From: Paraburkholderia humisilvae
Lineage (GTDB): Bacteria > Pseudomonadota > Gammaproteobacteria > Burkholderiales > Burkholderiaceae
Assembly: GCF_902859855.1 (NCBI RefSeq)
Contig: NZ_CADIKH010000016.1
Span: 1-64,000 of the forward strand
Length of the DNA: 64,000 nucleotides
Direction of reading: 5' to 3'
Of the stretch, positions 18,463 to 26,763 are shown one piece after another. Under the pieces are notes generated by a model. The model was not told the DNA's origin and searched no databases. It saw only the letters and a list, made by a program, of their open reading frames with translations. Position 1 is the first letter of the stretch; each line of letters opens with the position of its first letter. The position numbers were made by a program, and so were the translations under genes.

Positions 18463-19959
18463 TCAGCAACAGCCGAACCACGCGCTTTTCAGATAGAACG
18501 GGCCCAGGTCTTCCGACAGCGCTTGCAGCGTCGCATGCCATGCTTGCACCGATGGCTGCGCGGCAATTTTTGTGCGCAGCTGTCCGATCAGTTCGGCGCG
18601 CACGGCGGCTTCGTCGATACTGCAGACGCGGCCTCGCGCGACCACGGTCCGGCCGCCGATCACGACTTCGTCGATGTGCGCGCCGCTGCCGCGCGCCAGC
18701 AGCAGGTCGAGCGGGTCGATATTCAGCAGGCCGTCGTCGTCGAGCGCGTCCCAGTCGACCAGCACGAGGTCGGCCGCCGCGCCCTCCGCCAGCCGGCCGC
18801 CGGGTGGTGTATCGGCCCGCGCGCCCAGCACGCTGCGCCGGCCGTTCTGCGCGGCGAAGGCCCATAGCTGCGCGCGATCCATCGTCACGTCGAATCCCCA
18901 GCCGCGATGCAACTGATAGGCGAGGCGCAGCTCGCGCAGGGCGTCGTGGTCCTCGTCGGTGCCGGTGCAGTCGAGGCCCAGGGCGACGCGGCAGCCGTGC
19001 CGCAACATCTGCGGCACCGGCGCGATGCCGGATTTCAGATACAGGTTCGAGCTGGTGTTGATCGCGATGGTCACGCCGCGCTCGGCGAGGCGTTCCAGTT
19101 CCTCGGGGCGCGTATGGACGCAGTGGGCGAGTGTGAGCCGCGGGCTCAACAGGCCGAGGTCGTCAAGGAAGCGGACGATGCCTTCGGGATGCGCGCGATC
19201 GGCCCATTCCCGTTGATAGCGCGTTTCCAGCAGATGCAGATGGACCGGCCGGTCGTGCTCGGCCGATGCCTGAGCGATGGCCTCGAGCAGCGGCGTCGAG
19301 CACCATTGGACGCCGGTCGGGCCGTATTGCACCGTGACGTGCTCGCCGTAGCCTTCGGCGTCGATCATGCGCGCGACGTCGTCGACGAGTGCGAGCTGTT
19401 GCCGGGCCGACACCGGTTTGACCGCCAGCTGCGCGGCCACCGCGTCGCGAATCGCTGGGCGCAGCGCGGCCAGCGCGGTCGCATCGTCGCAATACGCAAT
19501 GCCATGCCGGTCGCGCATCGCGATTGCGAAACCGATCCGGTTGCCGACGTCGCGCGCCGCGCGTGCGACCGCGCGTGCTTCGTCGACGTAGGGCATGCCG
19601 CCCTGGACACGCGTGTAATGCACCATCAGATTCGCGACCCCGTGGCGAACCGAGCGCGCGAAGGCGGCCGCTGCGCTGAGATACGGATCGGCGCCGGGAA
19701 CGAGGCCCATGAACGGCAGCCAGCTTTCCAGCGGCTTGTCGAAGGCGCCGACGCTCGCGCTGCGCAGATAGCGGCCGTGATCGTGTGCGTTGCTCAGCGC
19801 GGGCAGCGCCACGCGGCGCGGCGCTTGCGGCGTGCTGAGCGCGGGTGTCGGCGTGAGCGCCGCGATGCGGCCGTGGTCGATGGTGATGCGCATGCCGGCT
19901 TGCGCCGCTTGCGTTCCAGGATCGGCGAGTAGCCAGGTGCAGTCGAAAGGGGTGTTCAT
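18463..19959 (-). CDS. Amidohydrolase of the guanine/8-oxoguanine deaminase type
   Basis: This 498-residue enzyme belongs to the metal-dependent amidohydrolase superfamily. Candidate metal ligands are the first-strand NAHDHGR, the His of VHLHLLETRYQ, the His pair in LAHCVHT and the Asp of GLDCTGTDED. It resembles cytosine/guanine/8-oxoguanine deaminases, but the first motif is HDH rather than HxH with one intervening hydrophobic residue. It ends convergent to the purine-type ABC operon, 28 bases from its stop, so a purine or related heterocycle is a reasonable substrate. I chose ATG 19959; a TTG lies two codons earlier. Confidence 0.8.
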   Translation of the reverse strand: MNTPFDCTWLLADPGTQAAQAGMRITIDHGRIAALTPTPALSTPQAPRRVALPALSNAHDHGRYLRSASVGAFDKPLESWLPFMGLVPGADPYLSAAAAFARSVRHGVANLMVHYTRVQGGMPYVDEARAVARAARDVGNRIGFAIAMRDRHGIAYCDDATALAALRPAIRDAVAAQLAVKPVSARQQLALVDDVARMIDAEGYGEHVTVQYGPTGVQWCSTPLLEAIAQASAEHDRPVHLHLLETRYQREWADRAHPEGIVRFLDDLGLLSPRLTLAHCVHTRPEELERLAERGVTIAINTSSNLYLKSGIAPVPQMLRHGCRVALGLDCTGTDEDHDALRELRLAYQLHRGWGFDVTMDRAQLWAFAAQNGRRSVLGARADTPPGGRLAEGAAADLVLVDWDALDDDGLLNIDPLDLLLARGSGAHIDEVVIGGRTVVARGRVCSIDEAAVRAELIGQLRTKIAAQPSVQAWHATLQALSEDLGPFYLKSAWFGCC

Positions 19960-20104
19960 CGGCAAGCGCTTCGAAACGGGTGGTCGGCCCCGGCGCGCGG
20001 CTGGCGGAGGACGTACGCCGACAGACGGGATGCTGGGCAGCCGATTCTAACCAGCCAGAAAAACGCGGGCAGTGAGCAGCCCGGCCGCCGCGTTGCGCAG
20101 CGAG

Positions 20105-20134
20105 CCGATGTGGATGTCGATGTGGATGTCGACG
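20105..20134. repeat. Short tandem repeat, 12-base unit
   Basis: The unit GATGTGGATGTC occurs twice in a row and is followed by the related GACGTC. It lies in the 200-base gap between the amidohydrolase and the DUF1501 gene and is not within a supported gene. It is probably a simple slippage product with no known function. Confidence 0.5.
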
Positions 20135-20168
20135 TCGCCGATGCGCGTGGACGTGTACGCGTCGCCCG

Positions 20169-21320
20169 TCACGCGCGCACGAGCCCTTCAACCGGTCGAT
20201 TCGCCATCGCCGTCTGCCCGAACAACGCAGCGGCGGTGCGTCGCGGATCGAGCCGCAGACTTTCCGCGGCGGCGCCGGCGATCAACGCATCGAGCGCCGC
20301 GGTCGGTTTCAGGTCACGCCCTTCGTACAGGTCGGCGGGACGCAACCCGGGCCAGTCGGCGATCACCCGCCCGCCGGCCACTGCGCCGCCGATCAGCATC
20401 GCGGCCGATGCGGTGCCGTGATCGGTGCCGCCGGTGCCATTCGCGGCCGCCGTGCGCCCGAACTCGGTTGCGACTAGCACGGTCGTGTGCGTCCATTGCG
20501 GACCGAGCCCCTCGCGCAGCGCGGCGAGCAGCGCGTCGAGGCCCTTCAGCGTCGCGGCAAGCCGTTGCGTTTGCGCGCTATGTGTGTCCCAACCGGCGGT
20601 TTCGATCATCGCGATGCGTGGACCGTCGTCACGTGCGAGCATCCCTGCGGCGAACTTGCCGAGCGCGCCCGCGTCCTGGCGGGCGCGCGTGCTCGCATCG
20701 CCGACCATCGCACGCGTCGCGGTCGCGGCCTCCCACAACGGCCGCAATTGCGCGTCGTGCTGATAGAGCTGCGTGACGCGCATCAGCAGGTCGTCCTGCG
20801 CCGGCGGTAACGCGGACGGCGCGTAGGAGGTCACCGCCGTCTTGCCGCGCAGCGCCATCGGCACCGACGGTGCAAACGCGATCGCATCGGGTCCCGGCGG
20901 CAACAGGCCGGCAAGCCGGTTCAGCCACCCGTCCTTCACCTGATACGGCGCGCGGCCGCCGGTCTCGAGCACGTTCTGGCCGTCGAAGTGCGAGCGGTCA
21001 CGATACGGCGACGCGACTGCGTGCACGAACAGCGCCTCGCGCGCCGTGTACATCTTCGCGGTCTCCGCGAGCGACGGATGCAGCGCGAACAAGCCGTCGA
21101 GCTTCGTCGCACTGGCCGGGTCGATCGCGAGCGCGCCGCGCAGCGATGCGTAGGCGGGGTCCCCGTACGGCACCACGATATTGAGCCCATCGGCGGCGCC
21201 GCGTTGAATGACGAACACGAAGCGGCGTTCGGTGTCGGCCCGCGCAAATGCGATACGCGGTGCGACCAGCAGCGCGCTCGCGCCGGCGGCCGTGACGTGG
21301 ATGAAACGACGGCGGGACAT
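20169..21320 (-). CDS. DUF1501 protein, Tat-exported alkaline-phosphatase/sulfatase-fold
   Basis: The 383-residue protein begins SRRRFIHVTAAGASALLVAP, a twin-arginine signal. The mature part shows the DUF1501 pattern: FVIQRGAADGLNIVVPYGDP, then DQ-type segment SHFDGQNVLETGG, and near the C-terminus VLVATEFGRTAAANGTGGTDHGTASA, whose His/Asp residues look like metal ligands. DUF1501 belongs to the alkaline phosphatase superfamily, but its substrate is unknown. It is five to eight bases after the DUF1800 gene, and the two families usually travel as a pair. GGAGG lies upstream; a GTG one codon earlier is an alternative start. Confidence 0.92.
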   Translation of the reverse strand: MSRRRFIHVTAAGASALLVAPRIAFARADTERRFVFVIQRGAADGLNIVVPYGDPAYASLRGALAIDPASATKLDGLFALHPSLAETAKMYTAREALFVHAVASPYRDRSHFDGQNVLETGGRAPYQVKDGWLNRLAGLLPPGPDAIAFAPSVPMALRGKTAVTSYAPSALPPAQDDLLMRVTQLYQHDAQLRPLWEAATATRAMVGDASTRARQDAGALGKFAAGMLARDDGPRIAMIETAGWDTHSAQTQRLAATLKGLDALLAALREGLGPQWTHTTVLVATEFGRTAAANGTGGTDHGTASAAMLIGGAVAGGRVIADWPGLRPADLYEGRDLKPTAALDALIAGAAAESLRLDPRRTAAALFGQTAMANRPVEGLVRA

Positions 21321-21328
21321 CACGATGC

Positions 21329-22870
21329 TTACCTCCGCTGGAAGTCGGGTGACACGAAGAGCAGCGCGAGCGCCGTCGACGCGCTTTCAGCGCGCGACAC
21401 CGCGCTCGCGGTCGGTGCGCTGAGCGACCCCGCGAACAGCTGTTCGCCGAGTGCGCGCGCATCGAGCTGGTCGCCGACGCGCGACGCGAGTCGCTGCGCA
21501 AGTTCGACACGGCGCAGCAGCGCGTCGGGCGACGCCCAGCTTGCCGCGACGTCGTCGTAGCCAGCGGGCGAGCCGGGCCGCCAGACCGGCTGGCCGAGCT
21601 GGGTGAAAAGCGGTGCGCTCTGCAGATTGCCGAGGTCCTGCCAGCCGAGCCCACGCATCGCCGAGATCGTCCATTCCCAAGGCGACTTGAATTTGGCGGC
21701 GACCGGCGACCATGCGTCGGGCGAATCGATCAGCGCGCGATAGACGGTCGGCAGATCGCCGCCGCTGCGCGTGAATGCATCCGCGAGCCGTGCGACCACG
21801 GCCGGCGGCGGCGTGTCGGAGACGAAGTGGCGCGCGAGCTTGTCCGCCACGTGATGCGCGGTGGCAGGCGATGACGCGAAATCGTGCAGGATCGCCAGCG
21901 GCTGCGCCTCGCCGCTCTGGTCGTAGCGGCGTCCGATCACGGTGCGCGCGCCGGGTTCATGCAGCGCGGTGCGGAACACGAAGTGGCCGGGGGCGCCCGC
22001 GTTATTGACCGCGCTGTTGACCCCGTTGTTACCCGCATGGTTGCCGCCGTCGCGGGCCTGAGGCAGCGCGATGCTCCAGCCGGTCAGCGCGCGGGCGAAC
22101 TCGGTGACGTCTTCTTGCGTATAGCCGCTGCGCGCACCGAGCGTATGCAGTTCCATGATCTCGCGCGCGAGATTCTCGTTGAGTCCACGCGGACGCGCCG
22201 GGTTGCGCTGTGCGGCACGCATCGCGGCGATGCTGTCGGGTCCGACCGAGTTGGTCTGATCGAGGAACAGCTGCATCGCCGGATGGCGCTCGACCGCGAT
22301 CAGCATGTCTTCGAAGCGGCCGAGCACGTGCGGGCGAATCGCTTCGGCTTCGAATGCGCCGGCCAGCACCGCGACCTGCGGCTTTTCAGTCGATACCGCG
22401 AAGTGGTTCGCCCAGAAGTGCACGAGGCGTTCGACGAACGGCGTTGGCGTGTTCAGTGCGCTTGATACGCGTGCGTTCACCGCGTCGCGGTACGTGGCGA
22501 CGATGTCCGCGCGTAGCGCTTTGCGCGCGTCCTGGGCGGCCGTTTGCGCGGTGGCGTTCGACGCGCCGCTTGCGGCGCCGTTCGCGGTGGTCATCGCCCC
22601 CGATGCCTGCGCGTCCGTTTGACTCGCCGCTGCGTCATCTTTGCCCTGTTTGCGCATGTCGCGCAACGCACGGCGCCGCTGCGCAAATCCGGTGACAAGC
22701 GTGGCCGAATCAGGCTCATTCGACCATGCGGCCGGCCGTACGTCGTAGTGGTCGAACTGCGCGAGCAGCCAGGCTTTCGGGTCGGCCGGCGCGGGCTCGT
22801 TCGCGACCGCGCCGAGACCAAAGCGGTTCAGCGCGATGGCGGTGGCGTGATCGGCTGCTGAATCGTTCAT
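21329..22870 (-). CDS. DUF1800 family protein
   Basis: The 513-residue protein matches DUF1800: it opens ATAIALNRFGLGAVANEP, has FVERLVHFWANHFAVS in the middle, and NENLAREIMELHTLGARSGY then TQEDVTEFARALTGWSI. No signal peptide is evident, as is common in this family, so it may be carried out with its DUF1501 partner. An unusual Asn/Gly-rich stretch (GGNHAGNNGVNSAVNNAGAP) sits in the centre. Function is unknown. It lies between the periplasmic sensor-like gene and DUF1501, in one apparent operon led by an ECF sigma factor. Confidence 0.92.
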   Translation of the reverse strand: MNDSAADHATAIALNRFGLGAVANEPAPADPKAWLLAQFDHYDVRPAAWSNEPDSATLVTGFAQRRRALRDMRKQGKDDAAASQTDAQASGAMTTANGAASGASNATAQTAAQDARKALRADIVATYRDAVNARVSSALNTPTPFVERLVHFWANHFAVSTEKPQVAVLAGAFEAEAIRPHVLGRFEDMLIAVERHPAMQLFLDQTNSVGPDSIAAMRAAQRNPARPRGLNENLAREIMELHTLGARSGYTQEDVTEFARALTGWSIALPQARDGGNHAGNNGVNSAVNNAGAPGHFVFRTALHEPGARTVIGRRYDQSGEAQPLAILHDFASSPATAHHVADKLARHFVSDTPPPAVVARLADAFTRSGGDLPTVYRALIDSPDAWSPVAAKFKSPWEWTISAMRGLGWQDLGNLQSAPLFTQLGQPVWRPGSPAGYDDVAASWASPDALLRRVELAQRLASRVGDQLDARALGEQLFAGSLSAPTASAVSRAESASTALALLFVSPDFQRR

Positions 22871-22943
22871 CGGGATTCCTCAGAGCGTCGGATATGTGCG
22901 TTAAACGGATGCCGTGCGCGAATCCGTCGCTACCGCGGAAAAT

Positions 22944-23450
22944 TTATTGGCTAGCTGGTTGCTTCGGCGCCGGTTGCCGCCATTGACCATGTTCGCGGAG
23001 GCTGTCGGCGAACTGCGCACGCTCCTGTGGCGATAACGTCGCGGCGTAGTCGGCGACGCTTTGCTCGACACGCGCGCGCAATGCCTCGTCCGCGTTGCGT
23101 GCGCGGGCCAGCGCCGCGTCGAGCGCCGGGCGGTCCAGTTGCGCTTCGCCGACCAGACGCAGCACATCGCGCCGCGCGTCGCGGCCGGAACGAATCCATG
23201 TGCGGCTAGCGCGGCGCGCTTCCTGCAACGCTTGCGCGAATTGTTGCTGGCGTTCGTCGGAGAGTTCATTCGCGGCGTAGCGTAACGCGTGCGGCTGTGT
23301 CTGTGTCTGTGTCTGCGTTTGCACCGCGCCGCCGGTTGCGTGAGGGCGGCTTGCGAACCATTGATAGGTGCCGCCCGCGATCGCGCCAAGCAGGAAGACA
23401 TTGAGCACCAGCGACGCCGCGAGCGCCCATGTCAGCGAGCGTCCGTTCAT
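22944..23450 (-). CDS. Membrane-anchored periplasmic sensor-like protein (Spy/CpxP-like, heavy-metal-sensor type)
   Basis: The 168-residue protein has one N-terminal membrane segment (SLTWALAASLVLNVFLLGAI), then a short QTQTQTQTQP linker, then a long helical domain rich in Arg, Ala and Glu. That domain includes LSDERQQQFAQALQEARR and ATLSPQERAQFADSLREHG, resembling the LTxxQ-type repeats of Spy/CpxP and periplasmic heavy-metal sensors. The start overlaps the stop of the upstream anti-sigma candidate by four bases (ATGA), so translation is coupled. It may sense envelope conditions for the sigma/anti-sigma pair. Confidence 0.82.
   Translation of the reverse strand: MNGRSLTWALAASLVLNVFLLGAIAGGTYQWFASRPHATGGAVQTQTQTQTQPHALRYAANELSDERQQQFAQALQEARRASRTWIRSGRDARRDVLRLVGEAQLDRPALDAALARARNADEALRARVEQSVADYAATLSPQERAQFADSLREHGQWRQPAPKQPASQ
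23295..23318. repeat. Hexanucleotide repeat inside the periplasmic sensor gene
   Basis: Three perfect CTGTGT units are followed by one CTGCGT, encoding alternating Gln-Thr on the minus strand directly after the membrane segment. The unit is a multiple of three, so slippage would change linker length without breaking the frame. Confidence 0.8.
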
Positions 23451-23872
23451 TCGCCGCTCCAATCCGACGGGCTGCCGTCGAAGCTGGTCGCAAGCGGCGG
23501 CGCGTCCAGCGTCGCGTGTGGCGACGGGTGGTTCGCGAGCATCGCGAACGACACGACGAATGCGCCGGCCAGCGCGCCGGCGAGCCCCGCGCTGACGAAC
23601 GCGGCGCCGGACCACCAGACGCGCGCGCGTGGCGATACACGGCGCGGCGCGGGCGCCGACGCGACGATGCGCTGTATCAACGCGGCGTCCGGCAGCGCGG
23701 GCGCGTCGTCAGCGAGCCACGCGTCGAGGGGCGCGCACGACGCGAACAGCGCGTGGGCTTCGTCGCGATGCTGGTCGGCCCACGCGAGCGCGGCGTCGCG
23801 CTCGCCAGCCGGCCAGCGGCGCGCATCGGCGCCGTAGGCTTCGATGATGGTGCGGAATCGTTCAGGTGTCAT
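23447..23872 (-). CDS. Single-pass membrane protein, anti-sigma factor candidate
   Basis: The 141-residue protein has an N-terminal helical domain (MTPERFRTIIEAYGADARRWPAGERDAA), a Pro/Arg-rich region, and one membrane segment near residues 85-110 (WWSGAAFVSAGLAGALAGAF). A short periplasmic tail follows. This is the usual topology of an anti-sigma factor: a cytoplasmic sigma-binding part and a membrane anchor. No zinc-binding HxxxCxxC motif is present. Its start overlaps the sigma factor gene by 11 bases, and its stop overlaps the next gene by four, so all three proteins are probably made together. Confidence 0.75.
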   Translation of the reverse strand: MTPERFRTIIEAYGADARRWPAGERDAALAWADQHRDEAHALFASCAPLDAWLADDAPALPDAALIQRIVASAPAPRRVSPRARVWWSGAAFVSAGLAGALAGAFVVSFAMLANHPSPHATLDAPPLATSFDGSPSDWSGE

Positions 23873-24536
23873 CGGATGTCCTTGGGCGTGTGTCAGGGGC
23901 GTGCTGCGCGGCAGCCTGTGTGGGCGCCGCGTGCGGTGTCGGCGTCGGCGCGCTCAACGGACCCGTCGATGACGCGGGCGCGGGCACGGCCACCGTCGTC
24001 GCGAGCGACGCGCGCAGCGTGCGGCGGGCGCGCGCCAGCAGACTTTCCAGTGCATCGACCGTGATGCCCATCACGGCGGCCGCTTCGAAGTTGGACAGCT
24101 CTTGGTAATACTGGAGCACGATCGCTTCGCGCTGCCGCACCGGCAGTGCCGCGAGCGCCGCGCGCATGGTCGCGTTGCGGGCCTGCGTTTCGAGGCGGGC
24201 GTCGGGCGGCGGGCCGGGGTCGATGCGCTCGGGCAGTTCGTCGACGGGCTCGTCCCGCGTGGCGCGCAGGCGGTCGTAGCACAGGTTCATCGCGACGCGG
24301 TGCAGCCAGGTGTCGAAGCGGGCCTCGCCTTCTCGCCAGCGCGGCGCGTGCTTCCAGATTCGCATGAAGGCTTCCTGCGCGACGTCTTCCGCTTCCATAC
24401 GGTCTCCGAGCATCCGTGTCGCCAGCGCGAGCAGGCGCGGCAGCTTGCGCGCCACCAGCGCGCGCACGGCCGCCGGGTCGGAGCGCGACACGCCGGCGAC
24501 CAGTTCCGCGTCCGGATCGCGTTCGGCGTCGCTCAA
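23862..24536 (-). CDS. ECF-type RNA polymerase sigma factor
   Basis: Region 2 (LPRLLALATRMLGDRMEAED, then VAQEAFMRIWKHAPRW) and region 4 (ALAALPVRQREAIVLQYYQE, then NFEAAAVMGITVDALESLLA) are clear, separated by an acidic linker, as in an ECF sigma factor. A Pro/Ala-rich C-terminal tail follows. The start is uncertain: the frame has no ATG near its usual beginning. I give the TTG at 24536 preceded by GGAG. An ATG at 24661 with GGGAG upstream is in another frame and runs to a stop overlapping this TTG, which may mark a frameshift. It heads the operon to DUF1501. Confidence 0.85.
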   Translation of the reverse strand: MSDAERDPDAELVAGVSRSDPAAVRALVARKLPRLLALATRMLGDRMEAEDVAQEAFMRIWKHAPRWREGEARFDTWLHRVAMNLCYDRLRATRDEPVDELPERIDPGPPPDARLETQARNATMRAALAALPVRQREAIVLQYYQELSNFEAAAVMGITVDALESLLARARRTLRASLATTVAVPAPASSTGPLSAPTPTPHAAPTQAAAQHAPDTRPRTSDDT

Positions 24537-24750
24537 CGCGCGCCGCTCCGCGTGAGGGTCCGTGGCGCCTGCCGTCGTGTGGGCGACAGGCGCGGGCGCG
24601 ATGCCGGTGGCGGATGCGCATGCACCAGGGGCGGCGCCGCCTGCGCGGTCTCGATGCTCATCTGGGTGGCTCCCTGTCGGTTCGGGCGAATCAGCGGCGC
24701 TCGCTCTGTCTATGCTTAAACGGGCCAGCCGGGAAAATCCGTCGCCGGTG

Positions 24751-26658
24751 TTAGCGCGCTTCCAGCGCCGCCCGCATCGCGTCAACCACCTGCGCCCAGT
24801 TGCCCGGCTGCGTCTGCCGGAACGCGCGCATGTTATCCGCATACCACGGCGACGCCGGCCCGGTGGGTGCGCGCGTCCAGCGCCATTCATTGTCGGTGGC
24901 GGGCAGCATCACCCAGCAGGGCTTGCCGAGCGCGCCGGCCAGATGCGCGACGGCCGTATCGACGCTGATCACCAGATCGAGCTGCGCGACGACCGCCGCC
25001 GCATCCGCGAAGTCCGTCATCTCGGCGCCGAGCGGCAGGATCGGCCGGTCCGCCGGGGCGAAGTTCACTTCGTCCTCGGCGGCGCCTTTTTGCAGGCTGA
25101 CAAAGCGGGTGTCCGCGCGCCCCCACAGCGGAGCGAGCGTTTCAAGCGACGGCAGCGAGCGCTTGTGGTCGTTCACGTGCTTCGCGTTGCCTTTCCAGAC
25201 CAGACCGATCTTGCACCCGGCGAGACCGTCGAGCCGGCTGCGCCAATGGTCGACGAGGCCGGCATCAAGCGTGATGAATCGCGCGGGCGGGATCGTCTTG
25301 TCGTGCAGCAGGCCCGGCACGCTGAGCAGAAAGGTCCAGTAGTCGTACTGTCCTTGGGCGACCGCCGCGTGCGTATCGAGTACCGCATCGACGCCGTCGA
25401 CGCTCGCGAACAGCCGGCTTAGCGCGGGTGGACACGCGAAGGCGAGGTGCGCGACGCCTTGTGCCTTCAGCGACGCGATATAGCGGCCGAATTGCAGCGC
25501 GTCGCCGAAGCCCTGCTCGAGCCAGATCAGCAGCGATTTGCCGTGCAGCGGTTCGCCTCGCCAGCGCGGGCAGCTCACGTCGGGCGCGCTGGCGCGCTTC
25601 TGTGCGTCGCCTCGTTCGTGACGCGCTTCGTATAGCGGCCAGCCTTCTTCATAGCGTTGCGCCTGTAGCAGCAGCGCGGCGAGACCGAACCGCGCGGCCG
25701 CATGGTCGGGCTGAATGTCGAGCGCGCGTCGGTAGGCGGCTTCGGCTTCGCCGGTGCGGCCCTGTCGGTTCAGCGCGATGCCGAGCGTGTGAAGTGCGTT
25801 GGGATCGTCGTCGCGAAACGCGAGTGCGGTGCGGCAAGCCGCTTCGGCGTCGAGGTAGCGATCGCTTTCGATCAGCGTGCTCGCGAGGCTCGTGTGAATC
25901 TCCGGCGTATGCGGTGCAAGCGTTAGCGCATGGCGTAGCGACACTTCCGCTTCATCGAAGCGCTTGAGCAGGTTCAGCAGCGAGCCGAGATGATGATGGG
26001 CGGGCACGAGCTCCGGCTGAGCGACCAGCGCGGCCCGGATGATCACCTCCGCTTCCTGGAGCCGGTCGCGGTCGATCAGCAGTTTGCCGAGATTCACATA
26101 CGCTTCGCCGTATTCCGGGTTGCCGGCGAGCGCCTCGACATACGCGGCCTGCGCTTCGTCGTGGCGGCCTTGTGCGTGCAGTAGCGCGCCAAGGTTGTTG
26201 TGCGCGGTCGCGAGCTTCGGGCTCAGCGCGATGGCGTCGCGGTACGCGGCCTCCGCCTCCGGTAGACGGCCGGCGCGATGCAGCAGCAGCCCGAGGTTGT
26301 AGTGCGCATCGACGTAGTCCGCGCGGTGCGCGAGCGCCGCGCGAAAGCTCGCTTCCGCTTCCGGTACGCGCTCGAGCCGCCTGAACAGGCTGCCGAGGTT
26401 GCAGTGCGGCTCCGCGTAGTCGGGTTTGTCTTCGAGCGCGCGCCGCCAGTACTGTTCGGCGTCGTTCAGTTGTCCGAGGTTGAGCGCGCAGACGCCCGCC
26501 AGATTGAGCGCCGAGGCGCGCGTCGGGCTGGCTTCGCTCTGCTGCAGGATCGGTTGCAGCACGCTCAGCGCGTCGGCGAAGCGCCGGTGCGAGAACAGCA
26601 GGACGGCGGCCTGGAAGTGGTGGGCGTCGTTGCGCGGTGAATCGGAGGACGGCGTCAT
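24751..26658 (-). CDS. TPR-repeat protein with C-terminal glycosyltransferase (GT-B, GT9-like) domain
   Basis: The 635-residue cytoplasmic protein starts with about nine tetratricopeptide repeats (residues 20-330), each with the form EAEAAYRRALDIQPDHAAA. A glycosyltransferase-like domain follows: LLIWLEQGFGDALQFGRYI, KIGLVWKGNAKHVNDHKRSL, and VISVDTAVAHLAGALGKPCW, which is the donor-site pattern of heptosyltransferase-like GT-B enzymes. Proteins of this build are common beside surface glycosylation loci, but no such locus adjoins it. The acceptor is unknown. No Shine-Dalgarno site is clear before ATG 26658. Confidence 0.88.
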   Translation of the reverse strand: MTPSSDSPRNDAHHFQAAVLLFSHRRFADALSVLQPILQQSEASPTRASALNLAGVCALNLGQLNDAEQYWRRALEDKPDYAEPHCNLGSLFRRLERVPEAEASFRAALAHRADYVDAHYNLGLLLHRAGRLPEAEAAYRDAIALSPKLATAHNNLGALLHAQGRHDEAQAAYVEALAGNPEYGEAYVNLGKLLIDRDRLQEAEVIIRAALVAQPELVPAHHHLGSLLNLLKRFDEAEVSLRHALTLAPHTPEIHTSLASTLIESDRYLDAEAACRTALAFRDDDPNALHTLGIALNRQGRTGEAEAAYRRALDIQPDHAAARFGLAALLLQAQRYEEGWPLYEARHERGDAQKRASAPDVSCPRWRGEPLHGKSLLIWLEQGFGDALQFGRYIASLKAQGVAHLAFACPPALSRLFASVDGVDAVLDTHAAVAQGQYDYWTFLLSVPGLLHDKTIPPARFITLDAGLVDHWRSRLDGLAGCKIGLVWKGNAKHVNDHKRSLPSLETLAPLWGRADTRFVSLQKGAAEDEVNFAPADRPILPLGAEMTDFADAAAVVAQLDLVISVDTAVAHLAGALGKPCWVMLPATDNEWRWTRAPTGPASPWYADNMRAFRQTQPGNWAQVVDAMRAALEAR

Positions 26659-26763
26659 GGGCGGCGAGCGGACTGGCGCAAAAGAAAGGCCCGTGAAAGG
26701 GCGTGAGGACGGATTATCGCCCGCCTGCCTTTCTGATGCCTTCCGTGCGCCGCGTGCGCTGGC

